From NCBI GenBank assembly GCA_003281605.1, contig QCBM01000002.1, positions 62,001 to 126,000 on the forward strand: DNA of 64,000 nt, written 5' to 3'. The stretch comes from Prochlorococcus sp. AG-347-I06. Lineage in GTDB: Bacteria; Cyanobacteriota; Cyanobacteriia; PCC-6307; Cyanobiaceae. The stretch's first letter is position 1; each line of letters begins with the position of its first letter. The notes beneath the pieces are model-generated. The model was not told the origin of the DNA. It saw nothing but the letters and a program-made list of their open reading frames with translations, and did no database searches. This document shows positions 19,916 to 29,879 of this stretch, piece by piece. A program made the position numbers and the translations under genes.

Positions 19916-20728
19916 TCAGAGTGTTTCATTAACTAAATTTTGTATATATTTTCTATTAATCCTTGGATTTGATTCGCTTCTTAACCTCATCCAAGCTAAA
20001 TATTCATGATTTCCAGCAGGACCTACTAGGGGAGAAGCTATCAAATTCTTTATATTCCAATGAAAATTATTGGCCGCACAAATAACAGACTCTATAGCCT
20101 CAGTATGGTATTTAGGATTGCGAACAACACCACCTTTACTGACTTTATCTTTCCCCACCTCAAATTGGGGTTTAATTAAAAATATTCCCTCTATATAATC
20201 ACCTTCTAATAAATTACTAATAGATTCAAAAACTAAACTTAGTGAAATAAAAGACAAATCAGCAACCACAAAATTTGGTAATTCATTACTTCTAGATAAA
20301 AGATCATTAGGTTTTAAATTTCGAATATTAGTTCGTTCAAAAAGTATGACTTTGGGGTTATTCCTAATCTTCCATGCAGTCTGACCATAACCAACATCTA
20401 TCCCATAAACTAACTTTGCTCCTTGTTGCAATAAGCAATCAGTAAATCCCCCGGTAGAGATTCCTGCGTCAATACATATTTTATCTTTTACTTTAATTTC
20501 AAGTTTTTTAAATGCCTCCAATAATTTCTCGCCGCCCCTTGATACAAAAATGGGTTCGGAATCAATAAAAAATTCAGATCCAATTAATACTTGTTGTCCA
20601 GGTTTATCCCATACTTTTCCATTGATATCTCTAACCTTACCCGCAAGAATTAAACCTTGGGCTTTTTGACGAGTTTCACATAAACCACTTTTTAGAAGAT
20701 AAAGGTCTAATCTACTTTTTCTAATCAT
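19916..20728 (-). CDS. tlyA: TlyA family rRNA 2'-O-methyltransferase
   Basis: This 270-residue protein has an N-terminal S4 RNA-binding domain (RLDLYLLKSGLCETRQKAQGLILAGKV, residues 3-60). An FtsJ-like methyltransferase domain follows, with VSRGGEKLLEAF, the SAM-binding DAGISTGGFTDCLLQQGAKLVYGIDVG, and the catalytic-region motif VADLSFISL. Family members methylate cytidine 2'-OH in 16S/23S rRNA and were once called haemolysins. It has no membrane segment, which fits an RNA modification enzyme. It faces away from purB across a 282-bp spacer. Confidence 0.9.
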   Translation of the reverse strand: MIRKSRLDLYLLKSGLCETRQKAQGLILAGKVRDINGKVWDKPGQQVLIGSEFFIDSEPIFVSRGGEKLLEAFKKLEIKVKDKICIDAGISTGGFTDCLLQQGAKLVYGIDVGYGQTAWKIRNNPKVILFERTNIRNLKPNDLLSRSNELPNFVVADLSFISLSLVFESISNLLEGDYIEGIFLIKPQFEVGKDKVSKGGVVRNPKYHTEAIESVICAANNFHWNIKNLIASPLVGPAGNHEYLAWMRLRSESNPRINRKYIQNLVNETL

Positions 20729-20978
20729 CTATTAATCAATAAAAAAAGACTGAATAATGAACTCCTACAAGATTAAGATCCAAATTCTTTAATACCTTCC
20801 AATTTTAAATAAGAACTAAAAAATTACCCATTATTAACGAAAGGAATAAATGCAAACATTTTTATATTTAAGCTTTCTTAATTAGCCAGAAAAATGTTAC
20901 ATAAGAAAATAATAGTCAGGCAAATATGTTCAATGGCAAGTACATCTTTAAGGTATAGAGCAATAATTCGATTTTGGT

Positions 20979-20984
20979 TATAAA
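20979..20984 (+). promoter_or_regulatory. Possible -10 box for purB
   Basis: TATAAA lies 26 bp before the GTG start of purB. No convincing -35 box is seen. The rest of the 20729-21010 spacer between tlyA and purB has no open frame longer than about a dozen codons and no clear hairpin or repeat. Confidence 0.25.
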
Positions 20985-21010
20985 GTTTAAATTGATAATT
21001 AATAAAAATT

Positions 21011-22306
21011 GTGATCGAGCGTTACACATTACCCGAAATGGGGACAATCTGGACTGATAGCGCAAAATTCCAGAGTTGGCTTAAGGTTGAAATAGCTGCA
21101 TGTGAGGCAAATTTTTCCCTGGGAAAAATTCCTGAGTGTGCCATGAAAGAAATACGTTCAAATGCAAAGTTTAATGAATCTAGAATTACAGAAATTGAGA
21201 AAGAAGTGAAACATGATGTCATAGCATTTCTTACAAGCGTTAATGAATTTGTAGGAGATTCTGGAAGATATATCCATGTTGGTATGACCAGTAGTGATGT
21301 ACTTGATACTGGCTTATCTCTTCAGTTAAAAGATTCTTGCGAATTGTTATTAGAAGAAATTGAGAACCTAGAAAATGAAGTCAGATCATTAGCAAGGAAG
21401 CATAAAAATACATTAATGATTGGAAGATCTCATGCAATTCATGGAGAGCCAATTTCCTTCGGTTTTAAACTTGCTGGATGGTTAGCAGAAATAATAAGGA
21501 ACAAAAAAAGATTGTTATCATTGAAAGAATCTGTCGCAGTTGGACAAATAAGTGGTGCAATGGGAACTTACGCTAATACGAATCCCAAAGTAGAACAAAT
21601 AACTTGTGATTTACTCGGCTTAAAACCTGATACAGCAAGTACGCAGGTCATATCGAGAGACAGGCATGCAGAATATGTTCAAACTATTGCACTAGTTGGC
21701 GCTTCTTTAGATAGATTCGCAACTGAAATAAGAAATTTACAAAGAACTGATGTTTTAGAAGTTGAGGAGGGCTTTACAAAAGGGCAAAAAGGAAGTTCTG
21801 CCATGCCTCATAAAAGAAATCCTATTCGAAGCGAAAGAGTGAGCGGTTTAGCAAGAATTTTGAGGAGTTACGTCCTAACAGCACTGGAAAATGTTCCACT
21901 TTGGCACGAAAGAGATATAAGCCATAGTTCAAATGAACGTATCATGTTACCTGACGTATCAATCTGTTTGCATTTTATGCTCAGGGAAATGAAAGATATA
22001 GTAAGCAATTTGGAAGTTTATCCAAAAAATATGCTCAAAAATTTAAATATATATGGTGGTGTAATTTTTAGTCAGAAAGTTTTACTTTTGCTTGTAGAGA
22101 AGGGGTTGTCTAGAGAAAAAGCTTATAGCTTAGTACAAAAAAATGCGCATCAAGCGTGGAATACTGAAAATGGGAATTTCAAACAAAATATAGAGAGAGA
22201 TAATGAAATAATGGATTTTATTGATCAAAGTGACTTGGAAGAATGTTTTAATCCTTCAATTCATCTCAATAATTTAAGTGTAATATGGGAGAAGTTAGGT
22301 ATCTAG
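21011..22306 (+). CDS. purB: Adenylosuccinate lyase
   Basis: This 431-residue enzyme of the fumarase/aspartase superfamily acts twice in purine synthesis, cleaving SAICAR and adenylosuccinate. It begins MIERYTLPEMGTIWTD, with GTG as start codon. It has VGMTSSDVLDTGLSLQL, GRSHAIHGEPISFG and the signature loop KGSSAMPHKRNPIRSE containing the catalytic Ser. Length is normal. It is followed 48 bp later by fumC, a relative of the same superfamily, in the same direction. Confidence 0.97.
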   Translation: MIERYTLPEMGTIWTDSAKFQSWLKVEIAACEANFSLGKIPECAMKEIRSNAKFNESRITEIEKEVKHDVIAFLTSVNEFVGDSGRYIHVGMTSSDVLDTGLSLQLKDSCELLLEEIENLENEVRSLARKHKNTLMIGRSHAIHGEPISFGFKLAGWLAEIIRNKKRLLSLKESVAVGQISGAMGTYANTNPKVEQITCDLLGLKPDTASTQVISRDRHAEYVQTIALVGASLDRFATEIRNLQRTDVLEVEEGFTKGQKGSSAMPHKRNPIRSERVSGLARILRSYVLTALENVPLWHERDISHSSNERIMLPDVSICLHFMLREMKDIVSNLEVYPKNMLKNLNIYGGVIFSQKVLLLLVEKGLSREKAYSLVQKNAHQAWNTENGNFKQNIERDNEIMDFIDQSDLEECFNPSIHLNNLSVIWEKLGI

Positions 22307-22354
22307 GATTACTGAAAACCTTCTCTAAGTTAAACCAGAGTTTTCAGAGGAATA

Positions 22355-23740
22355 ATGACAAAAAACTTTAGGATTGAAAAAGATAGTATGGGAACAATAG
22401 AGGTTCCCATTGAAGCTTTGTGGGGCGCTCAAACACAAAGATCGATAAAAAATTTTTCTATTGGAGAAGAATTAATACCAATTGAATTAATTTATTCACT
22501 TACCCTTATTAAAAAAGCTGCTTCAATTGCGAATTACAATTTAGGGTTAATAGATAAAAGAAAAAAAGATTTGATTGTAGAGGCATGTACAGAAATACTT
22601 GATGGACTTCATGATTCGCAGTTTCCCTTAAAGGTTTGGCAAACAGGTAGTGGCACGCAAACAAATATGAATGTTAATGAGGTAATTTCAAATATTGCAG
22701 CGTTAAAAACAAATTCAGAGCTTGGGGGTCATCAACCACTTCATCCGAATGATGATGTAAATAAATCTCAGTCAACCAATGATACTTTTCCTGCTGCTAT
22801 ACAAATATCAGTTGTTAATGAAATAATCAAAAATTTAGTTCCAACGATAAGAGAACTCACTAAGATCCTTGATAAAAAAAGTGAGCAATGGAAAGACCTC
22901 ATAAAAATAGGAAGAACCCATTTTCAAGATGCAGTTCCCCTTACTTTTGGGCAAGAAATATCAGGATGGTCCGAGCAACTTAAAGATGCTGAGAATGCAA
23001 TTATTATGAGTCTGAATGAATTGTATTTCTTACCTTTGGGAGGAACTGCGGTTGGTACAGGGATTAATTGTCCAAAAGGATTTTGTGAAGAGTCTATAAA
23101 ATCAATTTCCGATGATACCAATCTAATGTTCTATAAATCTAAAAATAATTTTTCTATCATGGCCTCGCATGATCGTCTTGCTCAAGTAATGAGTCAGATA
23201 AAAATATTAGCAGGTGCATTATTTAAAATTTCAAATGATATAAAAATTCTATCTTCTGGTCCAAGATCAGGAATATATGAACTAATTATTCCCAAAAATG
23301 AACCTGGAAGTTCTATTATGCCGGGTAAAGTGAATCCAACTCAATGCGAAGCCTTATCAATGGTTTGTACTCAGATAATGGGTCTTGAATATGCAGTCTC
23401 AATGGCAAATTCTAGCGGCACTTTACAGATGAATGAATATAAGCCTCTTATTGGATTTAATATTCTCACAAGTTTAAAATTACTTAAAAATGTAATAGAA
23501 AACTTCAGAATAAAATTAGTTGACGGGATGGAACCTAATCAAAAGAGAATGAAGTTAAATTTAGAAAATTCACTAATGTTAGTTACAGCCATAGTGCCAA
23601 AAGTTGGTTATGAAAAAGCAGCTGAAATTGCAAACCTTGCCTTTAAAGAATCATTAAATTTAAAAGAGGCAACAATTAAATTAGGTTATTTAAACGAAGA
23701 TGAATTTGATGAAGCAATGAATATCAATTCAATGATTTGA
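22355..23740 (+). CDS. fumC: Fumarate hydratase class II
   Basis: This 461-residue enzyme interconverts fumarate and malate and needs no iron-sulfur cluster. Motifs are EALWGAQTQRSI, the substrate-binding GSGTQTNMNVNEV, HPNDDVNKSQSTNDTFPAA, GRTHFQDAVPLT and the signature GSSIMPGKVNPTQCEA. The order and length match FumC rather than aspartase, argininosuccinate lyase or PurB. Fumarate released by the neighbouring PurB is its substrate, which gives the pairing a metabolic logic, though co-regulation is not shown. Confidence 0.96.
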   Translation: MTKNFRIEKDSMGTIEVPIEALWGAQTQRSIKNFSIGEELIPIELIYSLTLIKKAASIANYNLGLIDKRKKDLIVEACTEILDGLHDSQFPLKVWQTGSGTQTNMNVNEVISNIAALKTNSELGGHQPLHPNDDVNKSQSTNDTFPAAIQISVVNEIIKNLVPTIRELTKILDKKSEQWKDLIKIGRTHFQDAVPLTFGQEISGWSEQLKDAENAIIMSLNELYFLPLGGTAVGTGINCPKGFCEESIKSISDDTNLMFYKSKNNFSIMASHDRLAQVMSQIKILAGALFKISNDIKILSSGPRSGIYELIIPKNEPGSSIMPGKVNPTQCEALSMVCTQIMGLEYAVSMANSSGTLQMNEYKPLIGFNILTSLKLLKNVIENFRIKLVDGMEPNQKRMKLNLENSLMLVTAIVPKVGYEKAAEIANLAFKESLNLKEATIKLGYLNEDEFDEAMNINSMI

Positions 23741-23750
23741 TTAAAAAAAT

Positions 23751-26477
23751 TTAAAAATTATTGTCAATTCTTTTTGTTGCAGGATTAATATCTTCAGAGA
23801 CTTTTATAAGATCATTAGATTCAGAAACTGGAAAACGATTTATAGCTTTTAATGCTAGCTTAGCTTTGCTTTTTAATTTATTACTAACACCAATACAGTA
23901 TTGCACTTGAGAAAGGACATCAATTGATCTTCTGATAATCCTCACTATATCACCTTCGTCTAATGAAGTATTAAAAACCAAATCTTTCCATTTTTTTCCT
24001 CTTGCCCATTCAGAAATAATTCCAGTCAACTCAGTTTCTAAATAGATAGGAATTTCAATATGAAACTTATTTTGTTGAAAAGAGACTAATTTTCTTAAAC
24101 CATCTATTTCATTAAAAACATCTAATACCTTTAAGGAAGGCTTGAAATTACACCAAAGATTAGGCCTCCTTACATCAACACATATAGCTTGAATAATTGC
24201 AGCTAACTCAGGAGGATCTAAATCGTCTAAATAACCACTAACTAAAACAAGACCAATCCATAATTCATTTTCACTTCTTATTGCACCAACTGTTTGTCCA
24301 ACTTCTGTCAATTCCAAATCATTTAAACAACCAAAATGATTCAAAATTTTAATCAAATCAGTAAAAGTTCTCCAGTTATGATTTTCTTTATCATCAAGAA
24401 GTTTTTTTCTAATATTTCTTTCTTGTTCAACATCAATAATTCTTTTTCTATATTTCTTTAATTTCTTGGAGTCTCCAAATCTGTGTGCAGGATGATCAGT
24501 AACTGTTTCTTCTAAATTATTAATTTGTTGCTTTTGTGCCAAAACTTCCGTTGTCAAATCATATTGTGGAGTTCGTAAATCATTTTTTTTAGAAACTTCT
24601 AAAATTCGATCCGCATAACCCTGCGACATATCATCTCCCCTAAATACCTCTCCAGAAAAATACATCTTTGGCACTTCAAGTCCTAAGACATCAATTGCAT
24701 CCAAATCATTAAAAATACTTACTATGTATGAGGGTTTTATAAGAATAAATAAATTATCAATTGTCAAACACAATAAACTCTTAATTTTTTGGGATTCATA
24801 TATTTTCTTACAAATTAATCCTGGAACAATTTTTCTTTTAATTTGGGGAGCTTTTATTGAAATTAAGCTTCCATCTTTAATATATGGAAGTGCATTGGTT
24901 ATCTCTTCTGATAATTTTTCTGCTGATTGTTTTTCTAAAATTTTCAAGAGTCTTCTCTCTTCTTTAAGACGATTTTTTAACTTTTCGTAGGCATCAAAAT
25001 CTTTCCATGAAACGTTAGATGTAATTTTTTTTAACTCAATTAAATCCTTATCTAAATTTTCAAGAATTATATTCTCATCTGATGATTCACCTAAATATAA
25101 AAAACTACCAAAACTTCTTTTAATTAATTCTTTAGACTTCTCTAAAGTATAATTTTGTAAAAGATTAAGTACCATTCCATAGCTTGGCGTGAATTGACTT
25201 TCTAAAGCATTTGGTTTGCTTATAGCCAGTGCACTTGCTTCTTTGGCACCTTCGAATCTTGTTTGTAATGTAACAACATATCCCTGGGTATCTTTTCCTC
25301 TTCTTCCAGCTCTTCCTGACATTTGCAAAAATTCACTGCTAAACAATAATCTATGACCATCTTCTGTCCTTTTTGATAAAGAAGAAATAATAGTTGTTCT
25401 TGCGGGCATATTTATTCCTGCAGCAAGAGTTTCAGTTGCAAAAACAACTTTTATTAAACCTTGTTGAAATAATTCCTCAACCAATTCTTTCCATGCAGGC
25501 AATAATCCAGCATGATGAGATGCAATACCGCGTTTTAATGCCTCGCATTGAGATTTATCTTTAATTGCTGCCTGATTATTTTTAAGATAAACATTTAATT
25601 TTTGGGATATCATACTTGCTTCTGAATAACTTACTAAAGTTAAATCTTTTACATTCTCAATAGCCTTGTCACATCCTCTTCTACTAAAAATAAAATAAAT
25701 AGCTGGCAACATATTTCGTTCAGCTAGCTTCGAGATCACAAAGCCAATTGAGGGAGACTTAGGTTGCATTATCCTGCCCACTTTCCCTCTTGTTTTCTGC
25801 CCTTTAGGAGCTCTCCAAATCTTACAGTTTGGATGAATTCCATTACCCTTATTATTTAAAAGTGGATGGAGGCCTTTAACACTACAAAAAATAAAATCAA
25901 GTGGGACTGGTCTCTTATCACTATTAATTAGTACTGTGGGCCCATGAACTTTTTCTATCCAATTTTGCAATTGATCTGCATTGGCTATTGTTGCTGATAA
26001 AGCTATTATTTGAGTTCTAGTAGGGCAATGGATTATAGTTTCTTCCCAAACTGTACCTCTTTGGGGGTCATTCATATAATGACATTCATCAAGAATTACA
26101 GATTCTAAATTTTCTAAGGGATCATCAAATTCATCAAATTCGCCATAAAGCATGTTCCTAAAAATCTCAGTCGTCATGACTAAGATTGGTGCTTCTCTAT
26201 TTATGCTTATATCTCCGGTTAAAAGACCAACTTTATCCTCACCATATTGATTAGCAAAATCTCTAAACTTTTGGTTTGATAGGGCCTTTAAAGGTGTTGT
26301 ATAAAAAACTCTGCTGTCATGAGATAAGCCTCTATATATAGCAAATTCACCTATCAATGTTTTACCCGAACCTGTTGGTGCTGTTAAAACAACAGAATTT
26401 CCGCTATTAATAGCTCGTATTGCTTCTAATTGGAAATCATCTAGCGGAAAGGGGAAATATTCCTCTAAATTAAGCAA
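23751..26477 (-). CDS. Ski2/Mtr4-like DExH-box RNA helicase
   Basis: This 908-residue helicase has Walker A APTGSGKT (33-40), motif Ia TTPLKALSNQKF, motif II DECH (130-133), motif III SATIAN and motif VI QMSGRAGRRGKD, followed by a C-terminal helical domain. The architecture resembles the Ski2/Mtr4 family and plant chloroplast ISE2, whose members unwind structured RNA for degradation or ribosome maturation. The start is a TTG at 26477; no ATG or GTG precedes the conserved EEYFPFPLDDFQLEAI region before an in-frame stop. It lies tail to tail with fumC (10 bp). Confidence 0.9.
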   Translation of the reverse strand: MLNLEEYFPFPLDDFQLEAIRAINSGNSVVLTAPTGSGKTLIGEFAIYRGLSHDSRVFYTTPLKALSNQKFRDFANQYGEDKVGLLTGDISINREAPILVMTTEIFRNMLYGEFDEFDDPLENLESVILDECHYMNDPQRGTVWEETIIHCPTRTQIIALSATIANADQLQNWIEKVHGPTVLINSDKRPVPLDFIFCSVKGLHPLLNNKGNGIHPNCKIWRAPKGQKTRGKVGRIMQPKSPSIGFVISKLAERNMLPAIYFIFSRRGCDKAIENVKDLTLVSYSEASMISQKLNVYLKNNQAAIKDKSQCEALKRGIASHHAGLLPAWKELVEELFQQGLIKVVFATETLAAGINMPARTTIISSLSKRTEDGHRLLFSSEFLQMSGRAGRRGKDTQGYVVTLQTRFEGAKEASALAISKPNALESQFTPSYGMVLNLLQNYTLEKSKELIKRSFGSFLYLGESSDENIILENLDKDLIELKKITSNVSWKDFDAYEKLKNRLKEERRLLKILEKQSAEKLSEEITNALPYIKDGSLISIKAPQIKRKIVPGLICKKIYESQKIKSLLCLTIDNLFILIKPSYIVSIFNDLDAIDVLGLEVPKMYFSGEVFRGDDMSQGYADRILEVSKKNDLRTPQYDLTTEVLAQKQQINNLEETVTDHPAHRFGDSKKLKKYRKRIIDVEQERNIRKKLLDDKENHNWRTFTDLIKILNHFGCLNDLELTEVGQTVGAIRSENELWIGLVLVSGYLDDLDPPELAAIIQAICVDVRRPNLWCNFKPSLKVLDVFNEIDGLRKLVSFQQNKFHIEIPIYLETELTGIISEWARGKKWKDLVFNTSLDEGDIVRIIRRSIDVLSQVQYCIGVSNKLKSKAKLALKAINRFPVSESNDLIKVSEDINPATKRIDNNF

Positions 26478-26520
26478 TAATTGTGATTGAAGAGAGGATG
26501 AGTTAACTTCTTAATATATG

Positions 26521-26532
26521 ATCTATATAGAT
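26521..26532. promoter_or_regulatory. Palindrome in the helicase-bioF divergent spacer
   Basis: ATCTATATAGAT is a perfect 12-bp palindrome in the 139-bp region between the helicase start and bioF. It could be a dimeric operator for either gene. In such AT-rich DNA a chance origin is also possible. Confidence 0.25.
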
Positions 26533-26616
26533 ATTAATAAACAAAAAATACCTTGCAAACTTTAATAGTAAATCTAAATCTTTTTAATTAAGTCCACTTT
26601 ATTTTATTTTGCCAAA

Positions 26617-27756
26617 ATGAAAAAAGTAAAAATTCCAAAAAATAGAATCCGTAAATTAAAAACATTTTCTTTAGGTAAAAAATCCTTCGAACTTCTAAGT
26701 TTAAATTCGCAAAATAAAAAACTTATAGACTTATGCAGTAATGATTATTTTGGATTAAGCAGGGACAAGGATTTAATAAAAGCTGCTTACGAAATAAGCT
26801 TGTTAGAAGGCATTGGTTCAGGAAGCTCTAGGTTTATTACAGGTTCAAGACCAATACATAAATTATTAGAAACAGAACTTGCCAAGTGGCTTGATCAAGA
26901 GAAAGTATTACTGTTCCCAAGCGGATTTCAAGCAAATATAGCAGCTATCCAGGCTTTAGCAAACAGAAATAGTATCGTAATAGCAGATAAATTGATTCAT
27001 AACTCTTTATTGGTTGGAGTCAAAGCTGCTCAAGCAAAACTAGTTCGATTCTCACACAATAATTTAAAAGATTTAGAAGATAAAATTATTAAATCTAACC
27101 CCAAAAAAAATTCCATTTTAGTTGTTGTTGAATCTCTTTATAGCATGGAGGGATCAATTGCTCCGCTGAGAGAAATAACTGAAATTTGCAAAAAAAATAG
27201 TGTTCAATTATTAGTTGACGAAGCTCATGCAATTGGGATATTGGGTCCTGAAGGCAGGGGTTTAAGTTTTAATTGTCGTTCAGATATAACTATGATTACT
27301 GGAACTTTTGGAAAAGCATTTGGAAGCGGTGGAGCTTTCATAGCTTCCAATTCAGAAATTGGAGAATATCTTATCCAAACAAGTGGTGCTTTTAGGTATA
27401 CAACCGCCCTTGCGCCATCTTTGGCTGCTGGGGCACTAGAAGGTTTAAAAAAAATTTTAGAAAATAAAGAATGGGGTAATGATTTGTTATCTTCTGCGAA
27501 TATATGGAAAGATGAAATTATTAAAAATTGTAATTTTCCGGTTCAGGGAGTTTCTCACATTTTATCAATTATTGTTGGCCAAGAAGAGAAAGCAATTTAT
27601 CTACAAAAATATCTCGAAGAAAATGGGTTTTTAGCAATTGCGATAAGACCTCCAACTGTTCCAGTGGGGCAATCAAGAATCAGAATAACAATACGAAGAA
27701 ACTTAGATTTTAATCTGCTAAATAATTTCATTGCAGTATTAAAAGAGTTTAAATGA
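26617..27756 (+). CDS. bioF: 8-amino-7-oxononanoate synthase
   Basis: This 379-residue PLP enzyme joins pimeloyl-ACP and alanine in the first ring-forming step of biotin synthesis. It has LIDLCSNDYFGLS, GSGSSRFITGSRPIHKLLE and VDEAHAIGILGPEGRG. The cofactor lysine is K233 in TGTFGKAFGSGGAF. It opens a five-gene operon (bioF, bioK, bioC, bioD, bioA) and overlaps the next gene by four bases. There is no bioB in the window, so biotin synthase must be encoded elsewhere. Confidence 0.96.
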   Translation: MKKVKIPKNRIRKLKTFSLGKKSFELLSLNSQNKKLIDLCSNDYFGLSRDKDLIKAAYEISLLEGIGSGSSRFITGSRPIHKLLETELAKWLDQEKVLLFPSGFQANIAAIQALANRNSIVIADKLIHNSLLVGVKAAQAKLVRFSHNNLKDLEDKIIKSNPKKNSILVVVESLYSMEGSIAPLREITEICKKNSVQLLVDEAHAIGILGPEGRGLSFNCRSDITMITGTFGKAFGSGGAFIASNSEIGEYLIQTSGAFRYTTALAPSLAAGALEGLKKILENKEWGNDLLSSANIWKDEIIKNCNFPVQGVSHILSIIVGQEEKAIYLQKYLEENGFLAIAIRPPTVPVGQSRIRITIRRNLDFNLLNNFIAVLKEFK

Positions 27757-28457
27757 AACAAATTATTACTCAACATGGGTGGGGACTAAATAAATATTTC
27801 TGGGATGATTATAAAGTTGATTTTTTAAATAATAATTGGCATTGGCAAGATAATGAAAGGGGCTATTTTTCGACGAATAATTATCAAGCAAAATGGATTA
27901 AAAGCGAATCTAAAAAAGAAATCAGAATGACTTTATGCCATTCATTTGGTTTTCATTTAATGCCAAAAAAAATTTTAAAAGAAGCAACTCATATTGTTCT
28001 TATAAATTCTTTTAATAATTTTCTTCCTTTAAGTAATAAGAGAAACTTTATTTTGAGGTCTCTAAAAAGAATGGAAACAAAAATCATAAAAGATGAACCT
28101 AAGGATATGTTGAAAGAATTTATATATAGATCATTTATGCCAAATCATATGAATAATAGTTTTAAAAATATCTTTTATAAAAGTCTAGAGAGTTTAAATA
28201 AAACTCTTCTTTTAAGTGATTTAAAAGAACTTTACATCAATAGAGATTTTCCAGTATTTTTAAGAAAAGATTGCAAAATTATTTTTATAAAATCAGAAAA
28301 TGATTTGATTCTTGACAACGAATCAAATAATAACTTTTTAGATTTCTTAAATAAAACGCTTGAAAGGAAGCCAATTTTAATTAAATTAGCTCAACAAGGT
28401 CATTGCTTGAATAATTTAAATTTATACGAAATCTTACGTAATACACTTAACGATTGA
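27753..28457 (+). CDS. bioK: Pimeloyl-ACP methyl ester esterase, BioK-like
   Basis: This 234-residue protein sits between bioF and bioC, where the esterase that removes the methyl group from pimeloyl-ACP methyl ester is expected. An alpha/beta-hydrolase triad can be proposed: S64 in the nucleophile elbow LCHSFG (first Gly replaced by Cys), D184 in SENDLILD, and H217 in QQGHCLN. BioK was described as the marine picocyanobacterial counterpart of BioH, BioG and BioJ. Overall similarity to these is low, so the call rests on triad plus operon position. It overlaps bioF by four bases and is one base from bioC. Confidence 0.78.
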   Translation: MKQIITQHGWGLNKYFWDDYKVDFLNNNWHWQDNERGYFSTNNYQAKWIKSESKKEIRMTLCHSFGFHLMPKKILKEATHIVLINSFNNFLPLSNKRNFILRSLKRMETKIIKDEPKDMLKEFIYRSFMPNHMNNSFKNIFYKSLESLNKTLLLSDLKELYINRDFPVFLRKDCKIIFIKSENDLILDNESNNNFLDFLNKTLERKPILIKLAQQGHCLNNLNLYEILRNTLND

Positions 28458-28458
28458 A

Positions 28459-29217
28459 ATGGATAGTAAAAAGTGGAATGAGAAAATACAAAATAATTTC
28501 AATGATGCTGCATATAGGTATTTAGAGCATTCAAATATTCAGAAATTTTTTGCAAAAAAGATAATTCATCTTATCAAAGAATTAAATCCCCAAAAAAAAG
28601 GTGAATGGATAGATCTAGGATCAGGACCAGGACTATTAGCAGATGAAATAGAAAAAATTTCTTCCCAAAAAGTATCCAGAATTGATTTCAGCAAGAAAAT
28701 GCTTCTTGAGAATAAATTATCTAGAAAAAAAATTTTATGGGATTTGAATAATGATCTACCTTCTGAAATAAATAACTGTTCTCTATTAACATCAAACTTT
28801 TGCATACATTGGTTAAACAACCCAGAAAAAATAATAAAAAATTGGTTTAGTAAATTAACACCTGGAGGTTTTTTAATCATTTCATATCCAACAAAAGATT
28901 GTTTTCCTGAATGGAAAGATACTTGTAAAAAAATTGATATTGAATATAGTGGTCTTAATTTCCTTTGCTCTAAAGAATTATTAAAAGATTTCAGATCAAC
29001 TGAAATACATTATTCAAAACAGTTTAATTATCTTGAAAATTTTGAAGATGTATATAAACTTTTTAGAAGCATTAAAAATGTAGGAGCACAATCAACAAAA
29101 TGTAAACGCAAAACAGTTAAAGAGTTAAAGGAAATTCAAAAGTTTTGGCCAAAGAATTACAATAATACAGTAAACCTTTCATGGCAAATTGAGATTCAAA
29201 TCATAAAGAAATTATGA
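28459..29217 (+). CDS. bioC: Malonyl-ACP O-methyltransferase
   Basis: This 252-residue class I SAM methyltransferase methylates malonyl-ACP so that fatty acid enzymes can build the pimelate chain. It starts with KIQNNFNDAAYRYLEHSNIQ, the typical BioC N-terminal helix. The SAM-binding motif WIDLGSGPGLLADEI (50-64) and the DFSKKML segment follow. Its place between bioK and bioD fits. It overlaps bioD by four bases. Confidence 0.92.
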   Translation: MDSKKWNEKIQNNFNDAAYRYLEHSNIQKFFAKKIIHLIKELNPQKKGEWIDLGSGPGLLADEIEKISSQKVSRIDFSKKMLLENKLSRKKILWDLNNDLPSEINNCSLLTSNFCIHWLNNPEKIIKNWFSKLTPGGFLIISYPTKDCFPEWKDTCKKIDIEYSGLNFLCSKELLKDFRSTEIHYSKQFNYLENFEDVYKLFRSIKNVGAQSTKCKRKTVKELKEIQKFWPKNYNNTVNLSWQIEIQIIKKL

Positions 29218-29879
29218 GTAGTCACAAAAATATTTTCAATTTTATAATTTGTGGAACAGATACTGATATCGGGAAAACTTTAATAAGCTCTTTTTTTGTT
29301 AAAGGATTAAATTCCTTTTATTGGAAACCTATTCAAAGTGGGATTGAATCGCAAACTGATAGTCAAACTGTTGAAAAACTTGCACAAGTAAATAAAGAGA
29401 AAATAATCAAAGAAGCTTATGTCTTTACAAAACCTGTATCTCCGCATTGGGCTGCTGAAATAGATCAAAAAGCTATTAATTTTGACAAGTTGAGATTGCC
29501 AAAAGTGCAAGGCTCACTAATTATAGAAACTGCAGGTGGATTAATGGTTCCAATAACACGCAATTTTTTGCAAATAGATCAAATAAAAGAATGGAATCTT
29601 CCAGTAATACTTGTATGTAAGAGCTCACTTGGCACTCTTAACCATACCCTGCTTAGTATTGAGGCCTTAAAACGAAGAAATATTGAGATTTTAGGTTTAG
29701 TAGTCAATGGCGAAAAACACCTAGATAATCCAAAAACTCTAGTTGATTTTAGTGGTATTCCTTTAATTGCTGAATTTCCTTACATCAAAAAAATGGACGC
29801 AAATAATTTAGATATACTATGGAAAGAACTAGACATTAAGAATAAGTTGATCTCACTATTAAACTCAAAAATAAGTTAA
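29214..29879 (+). CDS. bioD: Dethiobiotin synthetase
   Basis: This 221-residue ATP-dependent carboxylase-cyclase closes the ureido ring of dethiobiotin. It has the P-loop GTDTDIGKTLISS (K21), followed by FYWKPIQSGIES for substrate binding and IIETAGGLMVPI. The length is normal. It starts inside bioC and ends immediately before the bioA ATG, as part of a zero-gap operon. Confidence 0.96.
   Translation: MSSHKNIFNFIICGTDTDIGKTLISSFFVKGLNSFYWKPIQSGIESQTDSQTVEKLAQVNKEKIIKEAYVFTKPVSPHWAAEIDQKAINFDKLRLPKVQGSLIIETAGGLMVPITRNFLQIDQIKEWNLPVILVCKSSLGTLNHTLLSIEALKRRNIEILGLVVNGEKHLDNPKTLVDFSGIPLIAEFPYIKKMDANNLDILWKELDIKNKLISLLNSKIS

Noticed and set aside
20729-21010. Non-coding RNA in the tlyA-purB spacer
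   Set aside because: The spacer has only very short frames and no convincing stable hairpin followed by a U-run.
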